Origin: Akkermansia muciniphila
GTDB lineage: Bacteria; Verrucomicrobiota; Verrucomicrobiia; Limisphaerales; BJHT01
NCBI GenBank assembly: GCA_945861535.1
Contig: CAMAUZ010000006.1
Location: forward strand, 1-64,000
DNA length: 64,000 nucleotides
Reading direction: 5' to 3'
Positions 23,832 to 33,591 of the stretch are shown in pieces; within the stretch, counting starts at the first letter, position 1; each line of letters starts with the position of its first letter. Under the pieces are notes generated by a model, which did no database searches, was not told the DNA's origin, and was given only the letters and a program-made list of their open reading frames with translations. The position numbers were made by a program, and so were the translations under genes.

Positions 23832-23960
23832 GGAGCGCGGCTGTGTGCGCGGCGCACCAGCCGCAGCAGGTTGGCCGCAGGGGACGCCGCTGATTCCAAC
23901 GGGTGCCTGCGCGGTTTCGGGGCCGCTGCGGCTGGTCCTCGGCGGACACAGCCGCGCTCC
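23832..23960. repeat. 129-bp palindromic repeat, copy 1
   Basis: Starts GGAGCGCGGCTGTGTGC and ends with GGCGGACACAGCCGCGCTCC, with internal CAGCCGCAGCAGGTTGGCCGCA. Copy 2 at 42612-42740 has the same length and similar sequence. It fills the gap between the transaldolase and gmhB genes. Confidence 0.8.
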
Positions 23961-23978
23961 TTGGGTGGCGGCTCAGTT

Positions 23979-24503
23979 TCATTGCCCGAGGATGATCCGG
24001 CCCGCTTCCGGGAGCGAGTGTACGGTGAAATCCGGCGCGTCGCGCAGCGCTTCCGCGTAGCCGTAATCCAAGAAGATCGTCCGGCAACCCGCGGCCTTGC
24101 CGGCGGAGACGTCTCGCCAGCGGTCGCCGACCATGAACGAGGCGCGCAGGTCGATGCCGAGCTCACGCGCCGCCGCGAGCAGCAGGCCGGGCTTGGGTTT
24201 GCGACAGTCGCAGGCGTCGGCGTCCGTGTGGCGACAGGTGCGGACGTCGTCCAGCGGGAGCCAGGCGCAGAGTTGGTCGTGCATCGCGGCGAGCACGGCG
24301 GGGTCAAGTTTGCCGGTGGCGATGTCGGGCTGGTTCGTCACCACGACCCTTAGCCAGCCGGCGTCGCGCAGGGCTTGGGTGGTTTCCGCCACGCCGGGCA
24401 GCAACTCCAGATCCTCCAAACGCCGCGGCGCGTAGGGTTTGCCGTCGCGCACCTCGGAGCGGGTGAGCACTCCGTCGCGGTCGAGAAAAACAGCGCGGCG
24501 CAT
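23979..24503 (-). CDS. gmhB: D-glycero-D-manno-heptose-1,7-bisphosphate 7-phosphatase
   Basis: A 174-residue HAD-family phosphatase. The nucleophile motif FLDRDGVLT starts the protein, VVTNQPDIATG is motif II, and CRHTDADACDCRKPKPG carries the Cys/His zinc site seen in GmhB and HisB. FMVGDRWRDVSAGKAAG is motif IV. GmhB removes the 7-phosphate of heptose-1,7-bisphosphate, between the two HldE steps. It lies 3 bp from gmhA. Confidence 0.9.
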   Translation of the reverse strand: MRRAVFLDRDGVLTRSEVRDGKPYAPRRLEDLELLPGVAETTQALRDAGWLRVVVTNQPDIATGKLDPAVLAAMHDQLCAWLPLDDVRTCRHTDADACDCRKPKPGLLLAAARELGIDLRASFMVGDRWRDVSAGKAAGCRTIFLDYGYAEALRDAPDFTVHSLPEAGRIILGQ

Positions 24504-24506
24504 CGC

Positions 24507-25115
24507 TCAGGGTTTCGTGGCCGCGAGACCTTCCCACTTGTTCGCCTGCAAGAGCACGGCCGGATGCGTCACGAGACAATGCCAGACGACCGCCTGAAAA
24601 GCCTCCGCGTGCGGCGTGATCGCGCTGGCATCCACGGTGGGGATCACGACGACCACATCGCCCACCTGTTTGGTGTAACCGCCGTCGCGCCCCACGATGC
24701 CGAAAATTTTCAGGCCGCGCCGTTTCGCCTCGTCGAGGCCGCGGACGATGTTGGGGCTGACATTGCGCGCGGCGTCGCCACCGCCGACGGAGAAGACCAG
24801 CACCGCGTCGCGCTCGTTGGCGCGGCTGACTTTGAGCCAGCCCTCGAAGACCGTAGGCCAGCCCTCGTCGTTCGTGCGCGCAGTCAGTTCGGCAACGTTG
24901 TCGCACGGGCTATAGGTCTCGATGCCGGCGAGTTTGCGAAAGTCATTCACCGCATGACTGCAATTGGCCGCGCTGCCACCGACGCCGAGGAGAAAGAGCC
25001 GGCCACCGCGCTCGCGCAGAGCGGCGAGTTCGTGGGCCAACTGCTCGATCTGCGGGGCGTCCAGCGCGGCGGCGATCTGGCGGACCTGCTCCAGGTAGGT
25101 TTGTGCGTGCGTCAT
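24507..25115 (-). CDS. gmhA: sedoheptulose-7-phosphate isomerase (SIS domain)
   Basis: A 202-residue SIS-domain protein. FLLGVGGSAANCSHAVNDFRK carries the sugar-phosphate binding loop, then AVLVFSVGGGDAARNVSPNI and FGIVGRDGGYTKQVGD. GmhA converts sedoheptulose-7-phosphate to D-glycero-D-manno-heptose-7-phosphate, the first step of heptose synthesis. It appears to be the first gene of the minus-strand cluster, so the main promoter probably lies upstream in 25116-25195. Confidence 0.85.
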   Translation of the reverse strand: MTHAQTYLEQVRQIAAALDAPQIEQLAHELAALRERGGRLFLLGVGGSAANCSHAVNDFRKLAGIETYSPCDNVAELTARTNDEGWPTVFEGWLKVSRANERDAVLVFSVGGGDAARNVSPNIVRGLDEAKRRGLKIFGIVGRDGGYTKQVGDVVVVIPTVDASAITPHAEAFQAVVWHCLVTHPAVLLQANKWEGLAATKP

Positions 25116-25195
25116 GCGGGGCGGACTTCTAACGAGCGAAGGCCGGTTTGGAAACTACAAGTTTTCCCGGAGCAATTCACGGCGCCGCCGCGGCG

Positions 25196-27808
25196 CTATC
25201 GGGCGCGCCCGATACCCACCAGCACACACCGAAACCCAATGAACTCGCCGCGGAAGCTGGCCACACCGTAGGCGCGAAAGGAGGACAGCAGCTTGTGCGG
25301 CTCATGGTCGCTCCATGACCCGCCCCGCAGCACGGCATCGCCGCCCGTGCCGTCGTACCAATCCTCGGACCACTCCCAGACGTTGCCACTCAGATCGAAC
25401 AGTCCGAATTGGTTGGCGGCGAAGCTCCCCACCGGCGAGGTGGTGGCAAACCCGTCCCGATAGCCGGTGATGGGCTGCCGGCTCATTCCGAACGCGGTCC
25501 GTGCGGCGATGTCAGAAAAGTTGCCCGCACCCGGCGGCGGCGGAAACACCGTCCCCCACGGATAGACACCCGGAATTCCGCCATCCCGCGCCCGCGGCGT
25601 CGCCCCCGCCTCACGGGGCAACCCGACCGCCGCGCTCCATTCCAAATCCGTGGGCAGCCGGTAGCGCGCGCCGGACGGGATCCGCCCCTCCCGCTGTTCC
25701 TTCTCGGTCAGCCACGCGCAGAACCGCCTGGCCTCGTCCCGGGCCACACCCACCACCGGATGATCCGGCGCAAAACTCACCGGCTGGCCCCGCGTCATCA
25801 CGTGCTGCCACGACCCATCCACGCCCGGCACTGCGCGGGCATACGCCTCATAGTCCTGTTTGCGCGTCTCCCAGATGCAGAAATGCACGTCGGTCCCCGG
25901 CACGGGTACGAACTTCATCCCTAGGGAATTGTTGTACTCGTTCCCACGCAGCCCCTTAAATGGCGTGACGGTCAGCACGGCCACGGCCACGTCACCGATG
26001 ACCGTCGTCTCGCGAAATTCCTCGAAGAGCAACGGGCGGAAAGCCCGCGGAGTGCCGCGCTCAAAGGCCTGGGAGAGCAGCGCAAAATCAGCGATGAAAT
26101 TCTGGCGTTTGGTGCCTTTGGGCAGCCGCTGGATGAGCGAGTTCATCTGCGGATCGCCCGCCCCGTCGTATTCCTTCAGCCGCGCCTCCACGTCCGCCGG
26201 GTCCATGTCCAACTCCGACGCCAGCGTCCGCGCCGTGATGTCCGCGCGGAAACGCGAGTAGAGCCGGAACACCGGCTCGTCGTCCGGGGTGAACCAGCTC
26301 GCCTCGGTCACGCCGGCCTGCCGGGACGCCGCCTTGAAGCGCTCACCGTCGTCGGCCAGCAGGCGCGCGATTTCACTCGCATTCCGATACGACCGGTCGA
26401 AGAGCAACTGCTCGGCTTCTTCCAGTCCCCCGCGCGTCCGGCTATGGGTGGAGGCAATGTTCACCTCGCCGCCCTTGGGCGGACGCATCCCCGCCGCGTG
26501 GCAGCGCATACATGAGAAACCGTTGACCACCGCGCCCTGCGGCCCGGCCGGATCCTTAACGATGCCGGTGGGACCACGCGGGATCACCGTGCCGCTGGCC
26601 GTCGCGAGGAGATACCCCTGCAGGCCGTTCGGCAGGCTCCAGATGATTTCCCCACCATCATGCCGGAACGCGCGATTATACCCTGTCTCGGGCGGACCGA
26701 GAGGATTCCGCACCAAGTCACCCGCCCCGCGTTCATTGGCGAAGTCGTAGCTTTTCCAATAATAGCCCTGCTGCGGGAGCGCGTGGCGCTCGATCATGCG
26801 GTTGGAATCGGACACGCCCGAATCCGTGAACGCGGCCCGCTGCACCCGGCCGCTGCGGATGTTCTGCAAAACATCAATGCCCAGTTGCTGCTCCAGCTTC
26901 GCATCGCCATCCGGCAACCCGCCCGGCTGGCCCGCCGTGGCGAGGAGTTGCTCATACAACGGCGGCTGGGTCGCACCGAACACAAACCAGTCCGCCCGGA
27001 TGATCGGGACGACCGTGCCGGTCAGTTGCCGGATGTCCCGTTCAACCCGGGTCAGCACTCCGGACTCGATGACGTAGGGATACGCCACGGCGAGCAGGTC
27101 CCATTTGGCCGCGTCCCACCCGTAGTCGCGCACATCGAAGCGCAGCAAAACCCGCTCGGGATCCAGCGCGACCGGCACGACAATGCGCGGCTCCGAGGAG
27201 AGGCTGTTCAGGGTTTTGCTGACGGCCACGCGATACGCGCGGAGGGCGTCCGGGCCGTCGCCGGCATTGCGAAGATTGTGCAGCGTGAGATAGCGCAAGT
27301 GCCGCCGGCTGCCCGCCGCGGCACCTTCCAAATCGGCGAGCACGGCCTTGAACAGGTCCCCGCGCTTGATGGCTGTGGCCGGCGGCGGACCGCCGGCCGC
27401 GTCCGCCGCGCCCCCGGCAATCCACTGGCGAAGCAAGGCGACCTGCGCGGGGGTGAGGCGCGCGCCTTTGGGCGGCATGCGGTCGTCCTCGGAGGTCTCG
27501 AGCACTTTTTGGATGATGGCGGAGTCTGCGGGATTGCCGAGCACCAGGGCTTTGGCGCGGTCCAGTTCGGCGCGGTTGCTCCGGGCGTCGAAGAACATCT
27601 GTCTGTTGCCCTTGCGCTTGGTCGCAGGCAGATCGCGCCCGTGACACTCGGAGCAGCGCTGTTCGAACAATTGCTGGACCTGCCGCTCGAGGCCGGCCGC
27701 ATCTTGGGCGGCAAGACCGGGAGTGCAAACCGCGGCGAACGTGAGCAATCCACACAGAAAAAAAAGCGGGCGATGCGGGTGCGAGCGACAGGTTTTCATA
27801 AGTGGCAT
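25196..27808 (-). CDS. exported cytochrome c / SUMF1-domain fusion protein
   Basis: About 870 residues from ATG 27806-27808 (alternative ATG 27797-27799). A signal peptide (RPLFFLCGLLTFAAVCTPGLA) precedes a first heme site CSECH in a PSCyt1-like domain (MPPKGARLTPAQVALLRQW). A second heme motif CMRCH lies mid-protein. The last 250 residues are a formylglycine-generating-enzyme-like (SUMF1) domain: NSLGMKFVPVPGTDVHFCIW, LRGGSWSDHE and FIGFRC. The catalytic Cys of true FGE is absent, so the SUMF1 fold is probably a binding module. Planctomycetes and Verrucomicrobia carry many such fusions; the redox partner is unknown. Confidence 0.8.
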   Translation of the reverse strand: MPLMKTCRSHPHRPLFFLCGLLTFAAVCTPGLAAQDAAGLERQVQQLFEQRCSECHGRDLPATKRKGNRQMFFDARSNRAELDRAKALVLGNPADSAIIQKVLETSEDDRMPPKGARLTPAQVALLRQWIAGGAADAAGGPPPATAIKRGDLFKAVLADLEGAAAGSRRHLRYLTLHNLRNAGDGPDALRAYRVAVSKTLNSLSSEPRIVVPVALDPERVLLRFDVRDYGWDAAKWDLLAVAYPYVIESGVLTRVERDIRQLTGTVVPIIRADWFVFGATQPPLYEQLLATAGQPGGLPDGDAKLEQQLGIDVLQNIRSGRVQRAAFTDSGVSDSNRMIERHALPQQGYYWKSYDFANERGAGDLVRNPLGPPETGYNRAFRHDGGEIIWSLPNGLQGYLLATASGTVIPRGPTGIVKDPAGPQGAVVNGFSCMRCHAAGMRPPKGGEVNIASTHSRTRGGLEEAEQLLFDRSYRNASEIARLLADDGERFKAASRQAGVTEASWFTPDDEPVFRLYSRFRADITARTLASELDMDPADVEARLKEYDGAGDPQMNSLIQRLPKGTKRQNFIADFALLSQAFERGTPRAFRPLLFEEFRETTVIGDVAVAVLTVTPFKGLRGNEYNNSLGMKFVPVPGTDVHFCIWETRKQDYEAYARAVPGVDGSWQHVMTRGQPVSFAPDHPVVGVARDEARRFCAWLTEKEQREGRIPSGARYRLPTDLEWSAAVGLPREAGATPRARDGGIPGVYPWGTVFPPPPGAGNFSDIAARTAFGMSRQPITGYRDGFATTSPVGSFAANQFGLFDLSGNVWEWSEDWYDGTGGDAVLRGGSWSDHEPHKLLSSFRAYGVASFRGEFIGFRCVLVGIGRAR

Positions 27809-28733
27809 CCGAGGCTGATTCGGGGTACGGCGTGGACCTTGTTCGAGCGGCGGCCGGGAAGCAAGCTCCTGGCGGCGAAAGCGGAGGGACGGTCGCGCTC
27901 GTACTCCGGCGCCGAAACTATTCAGTCGAGCCGCTTTAGATGGACCGCAGAGATACGATGAACACAGCGCGGCGGGGCCGCAACCAACGCGGCGCGCGTG
28001 GGGCGGCCAGGGTTTTGCATCCACCGTTGCCGCCCCGCCGCTTTGTACTACAACTCTTCAGAATTCTCGCGCGCCGCGAGGATTTTACGGTCGCACAGGC
28101 GGCCAGTTCAGCCCGCCGTCATTTCATCCCTGCCCATTCCCTTGCCCCAAATTCCCCGGCCCGACTCGGCCGCACTCACGAGCCGCTCTGTCCCGCCCTC
28201 CACGCTGGGCGACTGCAGTGCGGGTGTGGGGCATTCCCATCGACTCCTTCCCTCACTGCGGAGACGGTCAGAGTTTTGCATCCACCCTTGCCGCTCCACG
28301 CGCGCCGCGTTGGTTGCGGCCCCGCCGCCCTGTGTTCGTCGCGTCTCTGTGGTCAGAAAACTCGGTTCGACTGAATGGTTACGGATAAGGCTGCCAGCGC
28401 TGTGGGAGCGGGTGCGGCTGGTGGAGTGCCGGGGATGGTTGGCGCGAAAATGGTTGGCAGTGTTGGTAACGTGAAGCGGGGAACCACGGCTGGCGGCGAA
28501 ACAGAGACCGACTGGGTCAGAGTGTTGTTAGTAGCTCAGAACCGGGTGACGACCGTGGAGCGAAGGGCGGTAGGAACGTGGTGGCGGGGCTGAATACAAG
28601 CTGCTCCAAAAAAGGTTCGGATGATGCCGCATGGCTTTGCATCCGAAGGTTTCGGTATCTCGGGGTGACTGTGTCGTCTCGGCTTGGAGCTTCGTCCCGG
28701 TAACTGCGCTGGCGCTCTAGACTTTGAGCGTAG
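27809..28733. other. 925-bp gap with repeat fragments, no gene
   Basis: Holds fragments of host-type repeats: GCAGAGATACGATGAACACA at about 27948, GGGTTTTGCATCCACC-like segments at 28010 and 28270, and CGCGTCTCTGTGGTC at 28340. The rest (28375-28733) has short frames of low-complexity composition only. Promoters for the flanking divergent and parallel genes are not recognisable. Confidence 0.55.
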
Positions 28734-29369
28734 TCATGCTTTGACAACGATTCGCCCCGTATAATCAATGCGGTGCAGCCACGGCTTAATTCCCTGCGCC
28801 GTAAAGAATTCATCCACCGCCCGCTTAAAGCACGGCCAGTGTCCGTAATCGTCCAGAATCAACACTCCTCCCGGAGCTAGTCGCGGCCAGAGCACTTCCA
28901 ACTCACGCTTGGTCGTCTCGTAGGTATTGGTATCGAGCCGCAGCAGGGCAATCGTGCCGGTATCAATCGCGTCCAGGGTCGCCAGTACGTCACCCTTAAT
29001 CGTTGTCACCAACTCCGGTCGGTAACGAGTTTCCGCGGCGCGTTCCTTGACCTCCTGTTCCGTTGAAGCCTCAAACAGATCGAAGAAGTAGGCGGGGCGG
29101 CTGGTGTCGCCCAGCTCAACCAGCTTCCGCAGCGCGGCAAACATGCTGCCGCCCTTCCACACTCCACACTCCACCACGGCACCGGGAACTTTGTGGGTGG
29201 TCAGGTATTCAACTGCCCCGAGCAGTCCGAATATTCGTGACGGGGAAGTGACCGTGTAGCCGCGCACCGCCCGCCAGATTGCCAGGTCAGTTGCCGGGGT
29301 GCCGCGACGATAATCTTCCAGTTCGTAGCCAAAGCTTTCGATCAAATCGTATAACCACTTCCAGTTCAT
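28734..29369 (-). CDS. TylF/MycF-family methyltransferase
   Basis: A 211-residue protein. The TylF signature appears in RIFGLLGAVEYL, VVECGVWKGGSMFAALRKL (SAM loop), YFFDLFEAS, and the metal-binding acidic residues in RLDTNTYETTKRELEVLWP and LILDDYGHW. The family O-methylates sugars and needs Mg2+. It is shorter than macrocin O-methyltransferase in the region after YFFDLFEAS. It stands alone with repeat-rich gaps on both sides; a role in surface sugar methylation is inferred. Confidence 0.85.
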   Translation of the reverse strand: MNWKWLYDLIESFGYELEDYRRGTPATDLAIWRAVRGYTVTSPSRIFGLLGAVEYLTTHKVPGAVVECGVWKGGSMFAALRKLVELGDTSRPAYFFDLFEASTEQEVKERAAETRYRPELVTTIKGDVLATLDAIDTGTIALLRLDTNTYETTKRELEVLWPRLAPGGVLILDDYGHWPCFKRAVDEFFTAQGIKPWLHRIDYTGRIVVKA

Positions 29370-29654
29370 AGCTTCTGCGGATTCCGTCCGTAATTACTGA
29401 TAGGAATTCGTCCAATGGACACTCCGCAGATCAAAGAGGATTGCTTCTCGGTCGGGTGCATTGCCCCGCTCTTGTAGGCATTTTGAGACGCGCTGCAAGG
29501 CTTAATCTCCGGGTTTTTAGCCCCGCCGAATTAGCGACCGGGTGGTAGGTGGCTAGAGTTGCCATCAAATCCGCGCGGAGATTTGGAAAGAGGCTGTTTG
29601 GTGCTTCTTTCCTCGGTTCACGGCTCGCGGCTCGGTCGCTGTTCCCACCGCCCG

Positions 29655-30105
29655 TCACGTTGTCATCAACAAGCGCGCCACCTCGTCGCCGATGGCGAGG
29701 GAGGCGGTGGCGGCAGGGCTGGGGGCGTTGAGGATGTGCAGGGCGCGCGGGCGCGTGACGAGGCAGAAGTCCTGCACCAACTCGCCGCCAGGGGGCATGG
29801 CCTGGGCGCGCACGCCGGCACCGCCGGGTTCGAGGTCGGCTTCGCGAATCTCGGGGACGAGCCGTTGCAGCGCGGCGCAGAACAGTTGTTTGCTGAACGA
29901 ACGCTTCATTTTCTCCCAGCACATGCGCTGGTGTTTGCCCATGAAGCGCCACAGGCCGCTGAACGTGAGCGCGTCGAACAAGTCGCGCGGGTTGAAATCC
30001 GTTTTGCGATAGCCCTCGCGCGCGAAGGCGAGCACGGCGTTCGGACCGGCCTCGACGCCGCGATTGATTGCGATCCGAGGGTGGTCCAAAGACTTGGGAG
30101 GAGTG
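29655..30105 (-). pseudogene. internally deleted duplicate of L-2-hydroxyglutarate oxidase
   Basis: The C-terminal half matches the intact lhgO at 33.6-34.8 kb almost residue for residue (GVEAGPNAVLAFAREGYRKT through the terminal ARLLMTT). At its 5' end it keeps the first few residues, SLDHPRIAI, and then jumps to GVEAGP. About 250 residues, including the FAD-binding motif, are missing. The start codon equivalent is AAG instead of ATG (complement of CTT at about 30093-30095). It cannot yield an active enzyme. It lies just before the membrane-protein gene, on the opposite strand. Confidence 0.85.
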
Positions 30106-30235
30106 GGATTGGGCGCGGCGCTGGGGGACAAGCATGCCGCCCCGCCGGTCAGCTCGAGGCGGCCCAAATATCCGGAGCCGGCCAAGTTCTGCGCTGGCGC
30201 GGGGGAGGCTTTCTGGTAGCGTCGGCCGCATTTCG

Positions 30236-33034
30236 ATGAGCAATATTATTTCTGAGCGCCCCGCTGGTGCGGGCAAATCGGCGCCAATCTCCGCCTCACC
30301 AACCGGGGCCTGCAATCGCAGGTTCGGGCCGTTTCTGGCGGTTTTGTTCGGGGTGCTGGGTTTGCTGTTTGTCCGCTCGTTTGTGCCGCACGACGCGTTG
30401 TTTTCCAATGACGGTCCGCTGGGCGCGCTCAATGCGACGGCGAACGACCCGGTGCGGGCGATGACCGGCAACTGGCAGGACCTGAACTGGGTGGGAGTCG
30501 AGGCCCAGAGCGTGTCCCCGAGCCTCACCGCGCTGCTCGCGTCAGCGGCGGGGCCGGTCGGTTTCTCAAAGATCTACGTGCCGATCTGCCTGGCATTGCT
30601 GGGGGTGGCGGCGTGGCTGCTGTTCCGCGAACTGGGTTTCGCGCCGGTGGTGTGCGCGTTGGGCGGGCTGGCGGCGGCGTTGAACATGAACACGTTTTCA
30701 CATTCATGTTGGGGCCTGGGGTCACGCGCAATCGTGCTAGCGATGGCGTTTTTCGCTGCGGCGGCGTTGCAGAGCATGGGCCGCGGACGGCCGTGGCTCA
30801 AAGCCGTCGCAGCCGGGCTGGCGGTCGGCATGGGGGTGATCGAGGGGTACGACGTGGGGGCGATCTTCAGTCTCTATGTCGCGGCCTTCGCCGTGTTTGT
30901 GACGCTGAATGTGGCCGGCGGCGCAGGGCCGGCGGTGTTGGGAAAAGCCGTGGCGCGCGTGATGGTGGTAGCGCTGTGCGCCGGGGTGCTTGCGGTGCAT
31001 ACGGTCGCGTCGCTGGTCGGCACGCAGATCAAGGGCGTGGCGGGCACGCAGCAGGATGAGAAGAGCAAGGCGGAGCGGTGGGGTTTTGCGACACAGTGGA
31101 GTCTGCCGAAAAAGGAACTGTTGCGCGTGCTGATTCCGGGGCTGTTTGGTTACCGGATGGACACGCCGCACGGCGGCAATTACTGGGGCGGCGTCGGACA
31201 GGACCCGAGCGTGCCGGCGTTGCTCCGGGCGACGCAGGATCCGAACGAGGCGGTGCGCAATCAGTCGAACGACGCGCTCCAGTCACGCTTCATGCGGCAC
31301 TCGGGCGCGGGCGAATACGCCGGGGTGCTCGTGGTGCTGCTGGCGTTGTGGGCGGTGGCGCAGTCGGGGCGGGGCGCGCAGAGTCCGTTCTCAATCGTCG
31401 AGCGGCGGATGATCTGGTTCTGGACGGCCTTGGCGGGGATCTCGGTGTTGTTCGCCTTTGGGCGGCACGCGCCGTTTTACCAGTTGCTGTATGCGCTGCC
31501 GTATTTCTCGACCATCCGCAATCCGATCAAGTTCATGCACCTGTTCCAGATGGCGCTGCTGATTTTGTTCGGCTACGGCCTGCAGGCGTTCTGGCTGCGC
31601 TACGTGACGACGGTCCGCGACAGTGCGCTCTCGGCGGAGGTGCAGTTCAAGAATTGGTGGGCGGTGTGCCGCGGGTTTGAGCGGCGGTGGGTGTGGGGAA
31701 TGGTGGCGGCGCTCGGGGGTTCGGCGGTGGCGTGGCTGATTTACGCGGCAGGGCGGCAGGAGGTGGAGGGTTATCTGAAGAAGACGGGCTTCGGCCCGGA
31801 CCAGGCCCCGGGCATCGTGACGTTCAGCCTGCACGAGGTGGGCTGGTTCCTCCTGTTCTTCGCGCTGACGGCGGCGCTGGTGGCGCTGGCCATGAGCGGG
31901 TATTTCGGCGGACGCCGGGCAAAAATGGCGGCGGTGCTGTTTGGCCTGTTGCTGGTGGTGGATCTCGGGCGGGCAAACGCGCCGTGGATCATTTACTACG
32001 ATTATCAGGAGAAGTACGCGAGCAATCCGGTGATCGATTTTCTGCGCGCCAAACCGTATGAGGCGCGCGTCGTCACACCGCGCTTTCGGCTGCCTGACCA
32101 GTTCCAGACCCTGCCCGCCCTCGCCAACGAGTGGCTCCAGCATCACTACCAGTTTTACAACATCCAGTCGCTCGACGTGGTCCAGATGCCGCGCGTGCCC
32201 GAGGACATGCGGGCCTATCAAACGGCGCTCGGTGGCTCGATGCTGCGGTTGTGGCAGTTGACCAACACGCGGTATTTGCTCACGGCGGCGGGGGCGGCGG
32301 ACTCGTTGAATCAGCAACTGGACCCGGTGCAGCGGCGCTTCCGCGTGCATGCGGCGTTCGAGCTGGGGGCCAAGCCCGGCGTGACGAAGGTGACGCGGAT
32401 CGAGGACCTGGCGATCGTGGTGAAACCCAACGCGCCCTACGGCCTGATCGAGTTCACGGGCGCGCTGCCGCGGGTGAAGCTGTACGCGAACTGGCTCTCG
32501 GTGACCAATGACGAGGCCACCCTGCGCCAACTCGCCGACCCGGCGTTTGATCCCGCGCGCCAAGTGCTCGTGGCCGCGGAATTGCCCGCGCCGAAGCCGG
32601 AGATGGCGACCAACGCGAATGCCGGCACGGTGGAGTTCAAGAGCTACCAGCCCAAGCGCATTCAATTCACGGCGAAGGTTGAGGTGCCCGCGGTTCTCCT
32701 GTTAAATGACAAACATCATCCGGCGTGGAAAGTCTTCGTGGACGGCAAGGCGGCGACCCTGCTGCGGTGCAATTATCTGATGCGCGGGGTGCAACTGGAG
32801 CCGGGCGCGCACCAAATCGAGTTCCGCTTCGAGCCGCCGATTGGCACGCTTTACGTGAGCTTTGCGGCGCTGGTGGCGGGCCTCGGGTTGCTCGGGTTTC
32901 TGGCCTTTGCCCCTGCGGGATCAGCGCCCGCCGTGTCCGGCCCGACGCCCGCGCCGACGCCCGCGGTTCCAGCGGCACCGCAGACTTCCCCCGACGCCCC
33001 GAAACCGGCTCCGCCGAAACGCAGGCGTGCCTGA
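30236..33034 (+). CDS. YfhO-like large membrane protein
   Basis: About 932 residues from ATG 30236. Multiple membrane segments in the first 650 residues (LAVLFGVLGLLFVRSFVPHD, ICLALLGVAAWLLF and others). GLFGYRMDTPHGGNYWG and YALPYFSTIRNPIKFMHLFQ are typical of the YfhO/GT-C-like family, which in Gram-positives handles glycosyl carriers or teichoic-acid tailoring. The last 250 residues form a periplasmic beta-rich domain (LLNDKHHPAWKVFVDGK) and a Pro/Ala-rich tail. A role in glycosyl transfer at the envelope is family inference. Confidence 0.75.
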   Translation: MSNIISERPAGAGKSAPISASPTGACNRRFGPFLAVLFGVLGLLFVRSFVPHDALFSNDGPLGALNATANDPVRAMTGNWQDLNWVGVEAQSVSPSLTALLASAAGPVGFSKIYVPICLALLGVAAWLLFRELGFAPVVCALGGLAAALNMNTFSHSCWGLGSRAIVLAMAFFAAAALQSMGRGRPWLKAVAAGLAVGMGVIEGYDVGAIFSLYVAAFAVFVTLNVAGGAGPAVLGKAVARVMVVALCAGVLAVHTVASLVGTQIKGVAGTQQDEKSKAERWGFATQWSLPKKELLRVLIPGLFGYRMDTPHGGNYWGGVGQDPSVPALLRATQDPNEAVRNQSNDALQSRFMRHSGAGEYAGVLVVLLALWAVAQSGRGAQSPFSIVERRMIWFWTALAGISVLFAFGRHAPFYQLLYALPYFSTIRNPIKFMHLFQMALLILFGYGLQAFWLRYVTTVRDSALSAEVQFKNWWAVCRGFERRWVWGMVAALGGSAVAWLIYAAGRQEVEGYLKKTGFGPDQAPGIVTFSLHEVGWFLLFFALTAALVALAMSGYFGGRRAKMAAVLFGLLLVVDLGRANAPWIIYYDYQEKYASNPVIDFLRAKPYEARVVTPRFRLPDQFQTLPALANEWLQHHYQFYNIQSLDVVQMPRVPEDMRAYQTALGGSMLRLWQLTNTRYLLTAAGAADSLNQQLDPVQRRFRVHAAFELGAKPGVTKVTRIEDLAIVVKPNAPYGLIEFTGALPRVKLYANWLSVTNDEATLRQLADPAFDPARQVLVAAELPAPKPEMATNANAGTVEFKSYQPKRIQFTAKVEVPAVLLLNDKHHPAWKVFVDGKAATLLRCNYLMRGVQLEPGAHQIEFRFEPPIGTLYVSFAALVAGLGLLGFLAFAPAGSAPAVSGPTPAPTPAVPAAPQTSPDAPKPAPPKRRRA

Positions 33035-33045
33035 GCCATCAGGAG

Positions 33046-33510
33046 ATGTATTACCGGCACAGCGAGGCGTACGCGGAGTTCCACCGCGACGGGGATCCCA
33101 ACTTCTGCCGCAAGCACCCCGACGCTCTGCGCCCGGAGCGCACCGGCGGCCGGGTGCTCGATGTTGGTTGTGGCGTGGGGAAGGTGGTGCGGCGTTTGAC
33201 CCAGGCGGGCGTGGAGGCGTGCGGCGTGGATGCCTCGATACCCAACTTCGAGCGCGCCCGGGAATTCAGCGAGCGGTGCCAGCTTTACGACGGCCGCCGC
33301 CGGCCGTTTCCCGACGGGCACTTCGCCGCCGTCGGCGCGTTGAAAGTCCTCGAACATGCGCTGAACCCAAGGCCTTCATCGCCGAGTTCGTGGGCGTGAC
33401 AGAACCCGGCGACCGCATCGCGCTCTCGAATCCGAATTTTATCGCGCGGTCGGGCCGGGGTATCACCCGCCGATGCCCGGGCTGGGAGATAATTGGCGGA
33501 ACTGGCAGTA
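33046..33510 (+). pseudogene. decayed SAM methyltransferase
   Basis: From ATG 33046 the frame reads MYYRHSEAYAEFHRDGDPNF and contains a clean SAM motif RVLDVGCGVGKVVRRL and ALKVLEHALNP. Near 33365 it shifts frame, continuing as KAFIAEFVGVTEPGDRIALS NPNF in a second frame and YHPPMPGLGDNWRNWQ in a third. At least two frameshifts and a truncated end are present. It starts 11 bp after the membrane protein, so it was probably in its operon. Confidence 0.75.
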
Positions 33511-33591
33511 TGCCGTTCCGCCTGTTCCGCCTGTTCCGGTGCTTCCCTTGAACATTGCGCATTGCGCTTCATCCCCGGCGCCCGGTGCGCT

